NCBI RefSeq assembly: GCF_013177315.1
Contig: NZ_CP053661.1
Location: forward strand, 4,464,001 to 4,528,000
Length of the DNA stretch: 64,000 nt
Origin: Thermoleptolyngbya sichuanensis A183
GTDB taxonomy: Bacteria > Cyanobacteriota > Cyanobacteriia > Elainellales > Elainellaceae
Direction: 5' to 3'
Positions 8,743 to 16,532 of the stretch are shown here, piece after piece. Numbering within the stretch: the stretch's first letter is position 1; every line of letters starts with the position of its first letter. The notes under the pieces were generated by a model. The model was given only the letters and a program-made list of their open reading frames with translations, was not told the DNA's origin and ran no database searches. Both the position numbers and the translations under genes were made by a program.

Positions 8743-9957
8743 GTGAGTCAAGGTTCGGATTTTAACTCCTGTTTTCTGGGTTCTAGCTCGGTCGATCCGG
8801 TGGGTCGGTCGAGCTTTCACTTTGCAGCGGCAGATGAAGGGGCAGCGGCAGATGAAGGGGCAGCGGCGGCGGAAGGGGCAGCGGCCTGTTGGGATATTGC
8901 GGAATTGCGGCGATCGCTCCTGTGCTGGTATGGGGCCCAAGGTCGCGACCTGCCCTGGCGACGCAGCCGCGACCCCTACGCCATCTGGGTTTCGGAAATC
9001 ATGCTCCAGCAAACCCAGGTGAAAACGGTGATTCCCTACTACGAGCGCTGGCTGGCGCAGTTTCCTACCGTGACTGCACTGGCCGCCGCCGACCAAACCC
9101 AAGTCCTCAAAGCCTGGGAAGGGCTGGGATACTATGCCCGTGCCCGCAATCTGCATCGCGCTGCTCAGGTGATTGTTGAGCAACATGGCGGCCAGTTTCC
9201 TGCCGATCTGTCCACAGCGCTTACCCTCCCCGGCATCGGGCGCACCACCGCTGGGGGCATCCTCAGTGCCGCATTTAACCAACCCGTACCCATTTTGGAT
9301 GGTAATGTGAAGCGAGTGCTGGCGCGATTGCTGGCAGTAGCAGTGCCGCCCAATCGCGCTCTGGCTGCACTCTGGCAAGCGTCGGAAGCGCTCCTCGATC
9401 CGCAGCGTCCACGAGATTTTAACCAAGCATTGATGGATCTGGGCGCGACCTGCTGTACGCCGCGTAACCCTGCTTGCTTGCTCTGTCCCTGGCAACCCCA
9501 CTGTCTTGCCCATCAGCGAAACATGCAGAACGAATTGCCCATTGCCGAAACTCGCGCCCCGCTGCCCCACAAGCAAATCGGCGTGGCCGTCATCTGGAAC
9601 GAGCAGGGACACATCCTGATCGATCGGCGCAAGCCCGAAGGACTGCTGGGCGGGCTATGGGAATTTCCAGGCGGCAAGATCGAGCCGGGCGAAACGGTGC
9701 AAGACTGTATCCGCCGCGAAATTTGGGAAGAGTTGGGGATTGAAATTGAAGTGGGCGATCGCCTGATTGTCATCGACCACGCCTATACCCACTTCCGCGT
9801 CACGCTGAATGTCTATCACTGTCGCCACCTCAGCGGCGACCCCCAGCCCATCGAGTGCGACGAGGTGCGCTGGGTCACGGCGGCAGAGCTAGACCAGTTT
9901 CCCTTTCCCAAAGCGAACCTGCAAATCATCGCGGCTATCCGAGCAGCAAGCACTTAG
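8743..9957 (+). CDS. mutY: A/G-specific adenine DNA glycosylase
   Basis: 404 residues from a GTG start. Residues ~65-280 form the HhH-GPD glycosylase: WVSEIMLQQTQV, the helix-hairpin-helix LPGIGRTTAGGI followed by the catalytic-Asp strand (PVPILDGNVKRV), and the iron-sulfur loop C-x6-C-x2-C-x5-C in CTPRNPACLLCPWQPHC. The C-terminal ~120 residues are the NUDIX-like domain that recognises 8-oxoguanine (WEFPGGKIEPGE). It removes adenine mispaired with 8-oxoG. Odd: residues ~27-47 are an Ala/Glu/Asp-rich insertion made by an 18-bp tandem repeat. The TAG stop is immediately followed by insertion sequence copy 1. Confidence 0.94.
   Translation: MSQGSDFNSCFLGSSSVDPVGRSSFHFAAADEGAAADEGAAAAEGAAACWDIAELRRSLLCWYGAQGRDLPWRRSRDPYAIWVSEIMLQQTQVKTVIPYYERWLAQFPTVTALAAADQTQVLKAWEGLGYYARARNLHRAAQVIVEQHGGQFPADLSTALTLPGIGRTTAGGILSAAFNQPVPILDGNVKRVLARLLAVAVPPNRALAALWQASEALLDPQRPRDFNQALMDLGATCCTPRNPACLLCPWQPHCLAHQRNMQNELPIAETRAPLPHKQIGVAVIWNEQGHILIDRRKPEGLLGGLWEFPGGKIEPGETVQDCIRREIWEELGIEIEVGDRLIVIDHAYTHFRVTLNVYHCRHLSGDPQPIECDEVRWVTAAELDQFPFPKANLQIIAAIRAAST
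8821..8884. repeat. 18-bp coding tandem repeat in mutY
   Basis: The unit GCGGCAGATGAAGGGGCA occurs about three times and gives the repeated ADEGAA segment before the catalytic domain. It is outside the conserved MutY core. Confidence 0.85.
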
Positions 9958-11474
9958 CTTTAGTTTGGACTAACTGGCATCACAATAATGCTCAACAGGA
10001 TGCCATAAAGAATCTGCTCAACCGTTCATAACAGTTGAACTTAAGGAATTGGATACAATCCTGCTCGCAGTTAAGCTGCTGTTGCAACCGGACTGTTCAG
10101 GGATTGTTCGGATGTCTTGCGTTTCGAGGCTCGTTTTTTGACCATCGGATAGCAGGGACGAGGAGTTGGCTTGTGCCCCTTGCCTCGTCCTGGCGATTTA
10201 CCACGAGGTTTAGGCGCAGGAGCAGGGGTGCCAATCGCTGCCAAAATGCCTGCAAACGCTTGTGCGACCCGACCCGGAGTCAACGTTTCTTGCGGTGCCT
10301 GCCAGGGCAAGGGGTGGTCAGTACAGTCCTTTCGCGCTAACCACAACTGCCAACTGAGCAACGGCATCAGGCTGCTCCACTGTTCGGTTGCCGATACAGA
10401 ACTGAACTGGGGATGTGTCCAATATAGCCTCTGCTTGGCAAAGCGATACCAGTGTTCAATGGCAAAGCGACGGAGGTAGTGCAACCACAGGGTTTCTAAC
10501 GGAGGCATCTGCTCACCCAGCCAAACTAACCACAAAGGAGCCAAGCGTCGCGTGCTGCTCTGTGTCTCCAGCACCTCCACGCGCAACACTTCCATTGCCC
10601 GTTTGGGGGATTTGCGGAAATGGTATGCACTCCAACGACTGACCCGCACTCGTCCCCAGTTGGGATCATCGACTTCAACGGTTTCGACCGGGACACTCCA
10701 AGTGTCAGGGTCATTGAGTTTCATCTTATGTCCATGCTTGGCAGGTGCGCCTCGCCCTCGATACGCTGGGGGCGCGCCATAGACACATCGATTGGATGTA
10801 ACCCGCAGCAGCAAGTCTGCCTCAATCCCTGCCGTTTGGTTGACAAAACTGGCATTGCCGTACCCTCGGTCGTAGATCGCCAACGGACGCACCGCTAACT
10901 GCCGAGTCACTTGTTTGAGTTGGAATGCCGCTTTACTGGCGGGTGTTTCAAAGCTGGTGATGCGCTCATGCCGCAATGGTAATGCCCAACTGCCCCTGTC
11001 TTCAGCAATCCAGGCTAAGGTACTGTAGTTTTGTCCGGCTATCGGGGCATGTCCTGTTCTGCCTGATAAGGTGCGGTCTTTCAAACGCCTGGCAGCAGGA
11101 CGGTTCCACCGACTCGCATCACCTGCCAACAACGGTTGCTGCTGAGTCGGTATCTGCTGCACCAACAGCTTCAGCACCTTTGATCGGGGTAGGCGGCTAT
11201 CGCGCAACGCTTCATAGGTGCTCGACCACTGGCGACGAAAGACAGGACTCTGCGATAGCCTCACAAACGACACGATGCACGCACTCACTAACACGGCATC
11301 CATCAGATCAAACAGGGCATCTCTGGCGTTTCCCAAGCTGGCATACAACGTTTGGCGAAATTGCTGAAGTTCGTTGAAAATCATGGGGTCAATGTTGGTT
11401 GTACTTCATTGACCTTACGGCAGTCGGTGCTTCTCATTGACTGCCTTCCTCTTCACCATTAGTCCAAACTAAAG
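9958..11474 (-). mobile_element. Insertion sequence, copy 1 (1,517 bp, complete)
   Basis: The perfect 16-bp terminal inverted repeat CTTTAGTTTGGACTAA is at 9958-9973 and inverted at 11459-11474. Flanking target duplication ACTTAG is at 9952-9957 and 11475-11480. It encodes one 437-residue transposase. Two more copies of exactly the same length lie at 26556-28072 and 52616-54132. The insertion is directly behind the mutY stop codon, whose TAG is part of the duplicated target. Confidence 0.95.
10071..11384 (-). CDS. DDE transposase, insertion sequence copy 1
   Basis: 437 residues. The sequence suggests a DDE/RNase H-like transposase: D89 in LLAGDASRW, D172 in LAIYDRGYGN and E310 in RRFAIEHWYRFAKQR, an arrangement like the IS4/IS701 superfamily. 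The C-terminal ~60 residues are basic and Pro-rich. The protein is identical to those of copies 2 and 3, so all three may be functional. I cannot assign the exact IS family without a database. Confidence 0.92.
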   Translation of the reverse strand: MIFNELQQFRQTLYASLGNARDALFDLMDAVLVSACIVSFVRLSQSPVFRRQWSSTYEALRDSRLPRSKVLKLLVQQIPTQQQPLLAGDASRWNRPAARRLKDRTLSGRTGHAPIAGQNYSTLAWIAEDRGSWALPLRHERITSFETPASKAAFQLKQVTRQLAVRPLAIYDRGYGNASFVNQTAGIEADLLLRVTSNRCVYGAPPAYRGRGAPAKHGHKMKLNDPDTWSVPVETVEVDDPNWGRVRVSRWSAYHFRKSPKRAMEVLRVEVLETQSSTRRLAPLWLVWLGEQMPPLETLWLHYLRRFAIEHWYRFAKQRLYWTHPQFSSVSATEQWSSLMPLLSWQLWLARKDCTDHPLPWQAPQETLTPGRVAQAFAGILAAIGTPAPAPKPRGKSPGRGKGHKPTPRPCYPMVKKRASKRKTSEQSLNSPVATAA

Positions 11475-11590
11475 ACTTAGGAATCTGAATAGGAATCTGA
11501 ATTTTTAGCAAAAGCTTCAGCGGCACGCACAGTCGGATTGAGTGCCAAATCTTTTCTGTTTCTCTGAGCCTGAATTTCTCTAACCCTGAA

Positions 11591-13657
11591 TTATTTCGCG
11601 ACCTGCGGTTCTAGCGACGGGGGGGCAGGGGAATCGGTGGTCTTGCCGTTGTTCAGCGCCCCATCCAGCAGCGGCGTGTCCTTCTGGAACACGGGCAGAT
11701 CGAACCAGAAGGTTGTCCCCACGCCGACTTCGCTCACCAGATGCACGCGGCTATGGTGCTTTTCGATGATATTCCGCACAATGGACAGCCCCAGCCCTGT
11801 GCCCTCCAGCGTGTGAACCCGGTTCTCCACCCGGAAGAAGCGGTCGAAGATGCAGGCCTGATCTTCAGCGTCGATGCCAATGCCCGTATCCGAAACCTCC
11901 ACGCGCACGCAGGTCGCCAAGTGGGGATGCTCCGGTTCGCAGCCCATTGCGTAGGCACGAATTGCAATGCGCCCGCCTGCCTGGGTGAATTTCAGGGCGT
12001 TCCCCAGCAGGTTATTCAACACTTGCAGCAGCAGGTCATAGTTGCCCAGCACCGTCGGCAGGTGTAGCTCCACATCCTGCACCAGTTCGATTGCCTTGTC
12101 GCGGGCGTTGAGCTGGTGGGTGCGGAGGGTCTGCTCGATGGGCTGCGTCAGGTCGATCGCCTCGAAGTGATAGCGCTTGTTGGACTCCAGACGCGACAGA
12201 TCCAGCACGTCGTTGACCAGGCGCGTCAGGCGATCGGTTTCCCGGTTTGCCGTTTCCAGGAATTCCCGCTTCTCGTCGTTGCTTAGGTCTTCGCCATACT
12301 CATGCAGCGTTTCGATGAACGACTTGATGTTAAACAGCGGGGTTCGCAGTTCGTGCGATACGTTGCTGATGAACTGGCTTTTGGCTTCGTTTAGCTCCAC
12401 CTCGCGGGTGATGTCCTGCACCGTGATGGCGATGCCTTTCACATTTTCGCGGGACTGGTCTAGCACCGTATTCAGCAGCACCCGCAGCGTCCGGTTGACG
12501 GGTTCTGGCACGGCGATGGTGAACTCTGATTCAGCGCGATCGCGCAGCATGTCTGACGATAGCCCTTCCTGCGTAATCTCTTGAAGCGGCTGGCTGAGGG
12601 CTGCTTTGACTGGCTCTGGCAGGAGGTTTAGCACGGGCTGTCCCAGCAGATCCGGCGTATTTTCCCAGCCAAACAGACGACGTGCCGTGGGGTTCACCAG
12701 GATTACGTCCATATCGGAATCGAGCAGCACGGCTCCATCGGCAATCGTAGACACCAGCGTTTCCAGCTTGGCCTTTTCAGCAGTCAGTTCTTCGATGTTT
12801 TGCTCTTCGTAGCGCTCCAGCCGCTCCGCCATTTCGTTGAAGTTCAGAATCAGTTCGCCCAGCTCTCCGCCAAAGGGCAGGTCGATACGCTGCTTAAAAT
12901 TCCCGGCGGCAATGTTTTTCACGCCCACCAGCAGTTCCTTGATCGGCTTGGTGATTTGCAGCGCGTTAAACACCGCCCCCAAGATCACCATCACCCAGAT
13001 GGACACGAAAACGGCGATTGTCACGTCTCGCGTCAGGTGAGAGGACGTGACCACAGTGGGGTTTGGATTTGTGCCGATGGCTAAAACGCCCAGATACTTG
13101 CCGTTGTAGTTCAGCGGCACAAAGACATCCGTCACTTCTCCATCGGGCGTGAGGTGCTGGCGCACCATCGGATATTCCAGCGCCGGATTGAAGTTTTCGG
13201 GAAGCTGCATCCGGCGACGGATGGTGAGCGAGTTTTGCACCTCGGACTGGGAATAGGGGATGCCGAAGAAAATTTCGCCATCGGCATCGGCGTAGAGCAT
13301 GTAGCGGACACTGGAGGTGCTGCTGTAGAAGCGCTGGGAGAAACGAGCCAGTTCCGTTAGGTTGTTTTCGCCCACCAGCGGCGCAACGTTGGCCGACAGC
13401 AACAAGCCCAGGTCGCTGCCAAAGCGTGTGTCGTTGAGCCGCGCATCCTGCTGAATTGAGTTCACTGCCCAAAAGGTCAGCCCGCTCATCAGCAGCGACA
13501 CCATTAGCGTGCCGATCGCCATCAGCTTGGTCTGGAGCGTAAATTCCGACCACCAGCGGCGAATGATGTCTTGGAGTTGCTTTAGCAGATTTAGCAAAGC
13601 CGCACTATCTACCCAGAATGCAAGATGAGCAAGGATTCTAGCAGTACCAGGGGCCAT
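11591..13657 (-). CDS. nblS: Sensor histidine kinase NblS (Hik33)
   Basis: 688 residues. Order: membrane segment (~45-68), periplasmic sensing region, second membrane segment (~220-240), HAMP (~240-295), coiled coil, PAS (VSTIADGAVLLDSDMDVILVN), HisKA with FISNVSHELRTPLFNIKSF, and HATPase with LNNLLGNALKF, VSDTGIGI and GTGLGLSIV. This order and the sequence match NblS/Hik33, the essential cyanobacterial kinase that controls phycobilisome degradation and high-light, cold and nutrient responses, usually through RpaB. The first ~20 residues are not typical; a TTG near 13594 giving a shorter protein is possible. Confidence 0.92.
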   Translation of the reverse strand: MAPGTARILAHLAFWVDSAALLNLLKQLQDIIRRWWSEFTLQTKLMAIGTLMVSLLMSGLTFWAVNSIQQDARLNDTRFGSDLGLLLSANVAPLVGENNLTELARFSQRFYSSTSSVRYMLYADADGEIFFGIPYSQSEVQNSLTIRRRMQLPENFNPALEYPMVRQHLTPDGEVTDVFVPLNYNGKYLGVLAIGTNPNPTVVTSSHLTRDVTIAVFVSIWVMVILGAVFNALQITKPIKELLVGVKNIAAGNFKQRIDLPFGGELGELILNFNEMAERLERYEEQNIEELTAEKAKLETLVSTIADGAVLLDSDMDVILVNPTARRLFGWENTPDLLGQPVLNLLPEPVKAALSQPLQEITQEGLSSDMLRDRAESEFTIAVPEPVNRTLRVLLNTVLDQSRENVKGIAITVQDITREVELNEAKSQFISNVSHELRTPLFNIKSFIETLHEYGEDLSNDEKREFLETANRETDRLTRLVNDVLDLSRLESNKRYHFEAIDLTQPIEQTLRTHQLNARDKAIELVQDVELHLPTVLGNYDLLLQVLNNLLGNALKFTQAGGRIAIRAYAMGCEPEHPHLATCVRVEVSDTGIGIDAEDQACIFDRFFRVENRVHTLEGTGLGLSIVRNIIEKHHSRVHLVSEVGVGTTFWFDLPVFQKDTPLLDGALNNGKTTDSPAPPSLEPQVAK

Positions 13658-13752
13658 AGTGCGCCCTGGTCATTTGCCAAAAATGTGTTCCTCCTATCAT
13701 ACAACCGTCTTCACCGTGACATGCGGCGTTGGGGTTCTACGGCAGTGTTCCG

Positions 13753-14901
13753 TCACTCCATTCCTGCCAGTATGCGCTGCAACTGGGCGCGAATCTCGGC
13801 ATTTACGTGGTCAATGTGAAAGCGGTAGCTGGCGAAAGATTGGGCGGCGATCGCCCTCGCCTCTCCTACCTCTGGCTGCTGGAAACACTGCTGAATCGCA
13901 GCGGCCAGCGCGACGGCATCACCCGGCGACGTGAGCCAGCCTGTTTTTTCTGGATCAATCAATTCCCTCACGCCGCCTGCGTCGGCGGCAACGACCGGGC
14001 GACCACAGAGCATTCCTTCCACCACAACGCGCCCGAAGGGTTCCGGGGCGGTAGAGGTATGGGCAATCAGGTCGCAGGCGTGCATCAGCGAGGTCACGTC
14101 GGACTGGAAGCCCAAGAACAGGACGCGATCGCCCAGCCCCAGCGCCTCGACCTGCCGCCGCAATTGTTTCGCGTACTCTTCTTCGCCAAACAGAGCCTCA
14201 CCCACCAGTATGGCGGCAACCTGCGGCGGGCACGCTGCCAGCGCCTCGACCAGCACATGCTGTCCCTTCCAGGGCGACAGACGGCTGAAATGCCCCACCA
14301 CAAAGGAATTTTCTAGCCCCCAGGCTCGTCGCAGCGTGGCTCGATCCTGGCGGGGCTGGCGATAGGCCGCGGGCTGGAAGCCGTTGTAGATCACAACCGT
14401 GCGATCGCCCTTTCCACCTGCGTCGATGAGCGCCTGCCGACTGGCTTGGGAATTGGCAATCACCAGCGCGGCGCGATTGGCCAGCGCCACGGCGATGCGT
14501 TGGTTGGTGCGGCTGAAGTGGTCGAGCGAGAGGATATCGTGCAGGTGATAGACCAGCGGGCGGCGGGCCAGAAAGCTGGCGATCGCCCCCACCACCAGCG
14601 CTTTTTGCGTATTGGCGTAAATCAGGTCATAATCTCGCGCCAGCTTTGCCACACGACCAATCAGCGGCGCAAGCCGTCCCAAACTCGTTAAGCCTTGCCG
14701 CAGTCCACTTTCTTTGCGAACTTGCAGCCCGTTCTGCATCAGCACTTGCACCGGGATCTGGCGCTGCTCCAGCAGAGTTTTGAACGAACCGTCGGCAAAC
14801 AGGGCCACTCGGCAGGTTTCCCGGTAGGGTGCAGCGATATCTAGCAGGCAAAGCTCTGCGCCGCCTGGTTTGCCGCTTTGGTCGAGAAACAGAATTTTCA
14901 T
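13753..14901 (-). CDS. Glycosyltransferase family 4 protein
   Basis: 382 residues with a two-Rossmann GT-B fold. KPGGAE near residue 12 is the N-terminal Gly-rich loop, YHLHD near residue 118, VGHFSRLSPWKGQ near residue 207, and EPFGRVVVEGMLCGRPVVA near residue 288 is the donor-binding E-x7-E motif. The family transfers sugars from nucleotide donors to lipid or polysaccharide acceptors at the inner face of the membrane. No cell-wall or polysaccharide cluster surrounds it, so the acceptor is unknown. Confidence 0.88.
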   Translation of the reverse strand: MKILFLDQSGKPGGAELCLLDIAAPYRETCRVALFADGSFKTLLEQRQIPVQVLMQNGLQVRKESGLRQGLTSLGRLAPLIGRVAKLARDYDLIYANTQKALVVGAIASFLARRPLVYHLHDILSLDHFSRTNQRIAVALANRAALVIANSQASRQALIDAGGKGDRTVVIYNGFQPAAYRQPRQDRATLRRAWGLENSFVVGHFSRLSPWKGQHVLVEALAACPPQVAAILVGEALFGEEEYAKQLRRQVEALGLGDRVLFLGFQSDVTSLMHACDLIAHTSTAPEPFGRVVVEGMLCGRPVVAADAGGVRELIDPEKTGWLTSPGDAVALAAAIQQCFQQPEVGEARAIAAQSFASYRFHIDHVNAEIRAQLQRILAGME

Positions 14902-15104
14902 CAGCCGGGGAGGAGATGGGAAGACCTGTTAGAGAAATTGCCTGGGAACGGCAAATCAGGTGGCTTTTGGGTTTTGGATTTTGGATTTTGGCGGGTTTTG
15001 GCGAGATTTTGGCAGCCTGTGTCGCCGGGATGCTTGGCATTCTCAATCATCGTATTGGAAACTGGCGTATTGGAAGCGGGTGCAATGGCTAGTGCAATGT
15101 CGGC

Positions 15105-16286
15105 TTGGGAGGCGTGAGGGTCTGCGTGGAACAGAGATGGAACGTGAGATGGGATGCCACATGGAAGGCGGCAGTGTGGACCGTGGGCTGTGTGCTGGCG
15201 ATAGAGGTAGTTGGGACAGCGGCCAGTTGGGCCCAGACGGCTCAACCGTCTCCTGTGTCTTCGCCCATGCTGGCAGAGCGATCGCTCCGGGTGGGCGTAA
15301 AGCCGATTGAGCCGTTTGTGTTTGCCGCAGAGCAGGGCAACCCGACGGGCTATAGCATTGACCTGTGGACGGCGATCGCCCCGCAAATTAACGCCCAAAC
15401 CCGGTATGTGGTCTATGACACTACGCCGGAACTGCTAGATGCGCTGCGGCAAGGCGAGGTCGATGTGGCAATCGCGGGCATTTCCATCACCGCCCATCGG
15501 GAAGCCACAGGACTCGACTTTTCTCACCCCACCTATGAGGCGGGGCTGCAATTACTCGTGATGCGATCGCAAAAATCCCAGGTTGCTCGGCTGCTCGATT
15601 ATCTAGGCGGCGGCAGAGCCTTGCAAGCGGTCGGCCGCGTTTTGCTTAGCTCGATCGTCGTCGGATTCTTAATCTGGCTATTTGAGCGGCGACACAATCC
15701 CCACTTTCAGCAGGGGCCGCTGGCGGGGATTGGGCAGGGCATCTGGTTTGCCGTGGTGACGCTGGGCACTTTTGGCTATGGCGACGTAACGCCTGTGGGC
15801 TTGCCGGGGCGCATTGTGGCGGGACTCTGGATGGGGGTTAGCTTTTTCATCCTGGCGGACTTTATCTCAGCTATGACGACGGCTCGCCAGCAGGCTGCCC
15901 CGGTGCAAAGCCTGAGCGATCTTGCCGGACAGCCCATCGGCGCGAGCCAGGGCACGACTGCCGATTATTTTTTGCGAACCAAGCCCGTGAAGCGAGTGCC
16001 AATGGAGGATTTGGAAGCCTCGCTGAGGGCGCTGCGGTCGGGCGAAGTGGCGGCAATTGTGATAGACCGTCCTGTGGCAGAATACCTGACGGCTCAGGAG
16101 CCTGACCTAGTGATGGCGGGCGATCGCCTCAGTCGGGAACACTACGGCATTGCCCTGCGGGAGGGCGACGAACTCCGCGAAGAGATCAATCGCGCCCTGC
16201 TAACCCTGCAAGAGAAGGAATACTTCGAGTTTTTGTGCCGCAAATGGTTTGGAGAGCCACAGCAGCAGCGATCAGGACATCCTTAG
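15105..16286 (+). CDS. GluR0-type ligand-gated potassium channel (prokaryotic ionotropic glutamate receptor)
   Basis: 393 residues from TTG 15105; GTG 15126 with GAGGG upstream is an equally good start. A signal peptide ends near SWAQ (residue 44). The periplasmic solute-binding domain is split: S1 at ~60-160 (ISITAHRE with Arg132 for the ligand carboxylate) and S2 at ~265-385 (Asp321 in AIVIDRP for the amino group). Between them lie one membrane helix (~178-194), a pore loop with TFGYGD at 222-227 and a second helix (~235-257). The GYGD filter marks a potassium-type pore, as in Synechocystis GluR0. The TAG stop overlaps the start of an R2 repeat. Confidence 0.9.
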   Translation: MGGVRVCVEQRWNVRWDATWKAAVWTVGCVLAIEVVGTAASWAQTAQPSPVSSPMLAERSLRVGVKPIEPFVFAAEQGNPTGYSIDLWTAIAPQINAQTRYVVYDTTPELLDALRQGEVDVAIAGISITAHREATGLDFSHPTYEAGLQLLVMRSQKSQVARLLDYLGGGRALQAVGRVLLSSIVVGFLIWLFERRHNPHFQQGPLAGIGQGIWFAVVTLGTFGYGDVTPVGLPGRIVAGLWMGVSFFILADFISAMTTARQQAAPVQSLSDLAGQPIGASQGTTADYFLRTKPVKRVPMEDLEASLRALRSGEVAAIVIDRPVAEYLTAQEPDLVMAGDRLSREHYGIALREGDELREEINRALLTLQEKEYFEFLCRKWFGEPQQQRSGHP

Positions 16287-16374
16287 GACTTACGCAGTTG
16301 GACAATGTCTTGCGGGCGCAACCTGTGAGACATTGTCCAAAACCCAAAGCGCTTATCGCAAGTGCGTCAGTCCT
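16285..16374. repeat. R2 MITE-like repeat, copy 1
   Basis: 90 bp bounded by AGGACTTACGCAGTTG and the inverse of AGGACTGACGCACTTG (14 of 16 match). The inner hairpin pairs GGACAATGTCT with AGACATTGTCC. Other copies are at 25369-25458, 45464-45553 and 52524-52612. The stop codon of the channel gene (16284-16286) uses the first two bases of the repeat. Confidence 0.85.
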
Positions 16375-16396
16375 GATCCTAATTAACCTGGCAATA

Positions 16397-16512
16397 TTTG
16401 ATCTCGCATTCCGCCCCCTCTCATCCCCCAGCCGCTTCTTCCAGAGTGGGCTTAACGCCTTCGGCATACCAGCAAAGGGGGAGGGAGGTTGGCAACGTTG
16501 CACATCTCGTTC
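16397..16512. repeat. R5 dispersed repeat, degenerate copy
   Basis: Contains CTCTCATCCCCCAGCC and a segment GCCTTCGGCATACCAG shared with the copy at 34853-35030, and ends with GGCAACGTTGCACATC. It resembles a family of five repeats with GATGTGCAAC and CTGCCCTCATCCCC strings. Confidence 0.55.
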
Positions 16513-16532
16513 GGACGTTTAACCCAGAGCGG

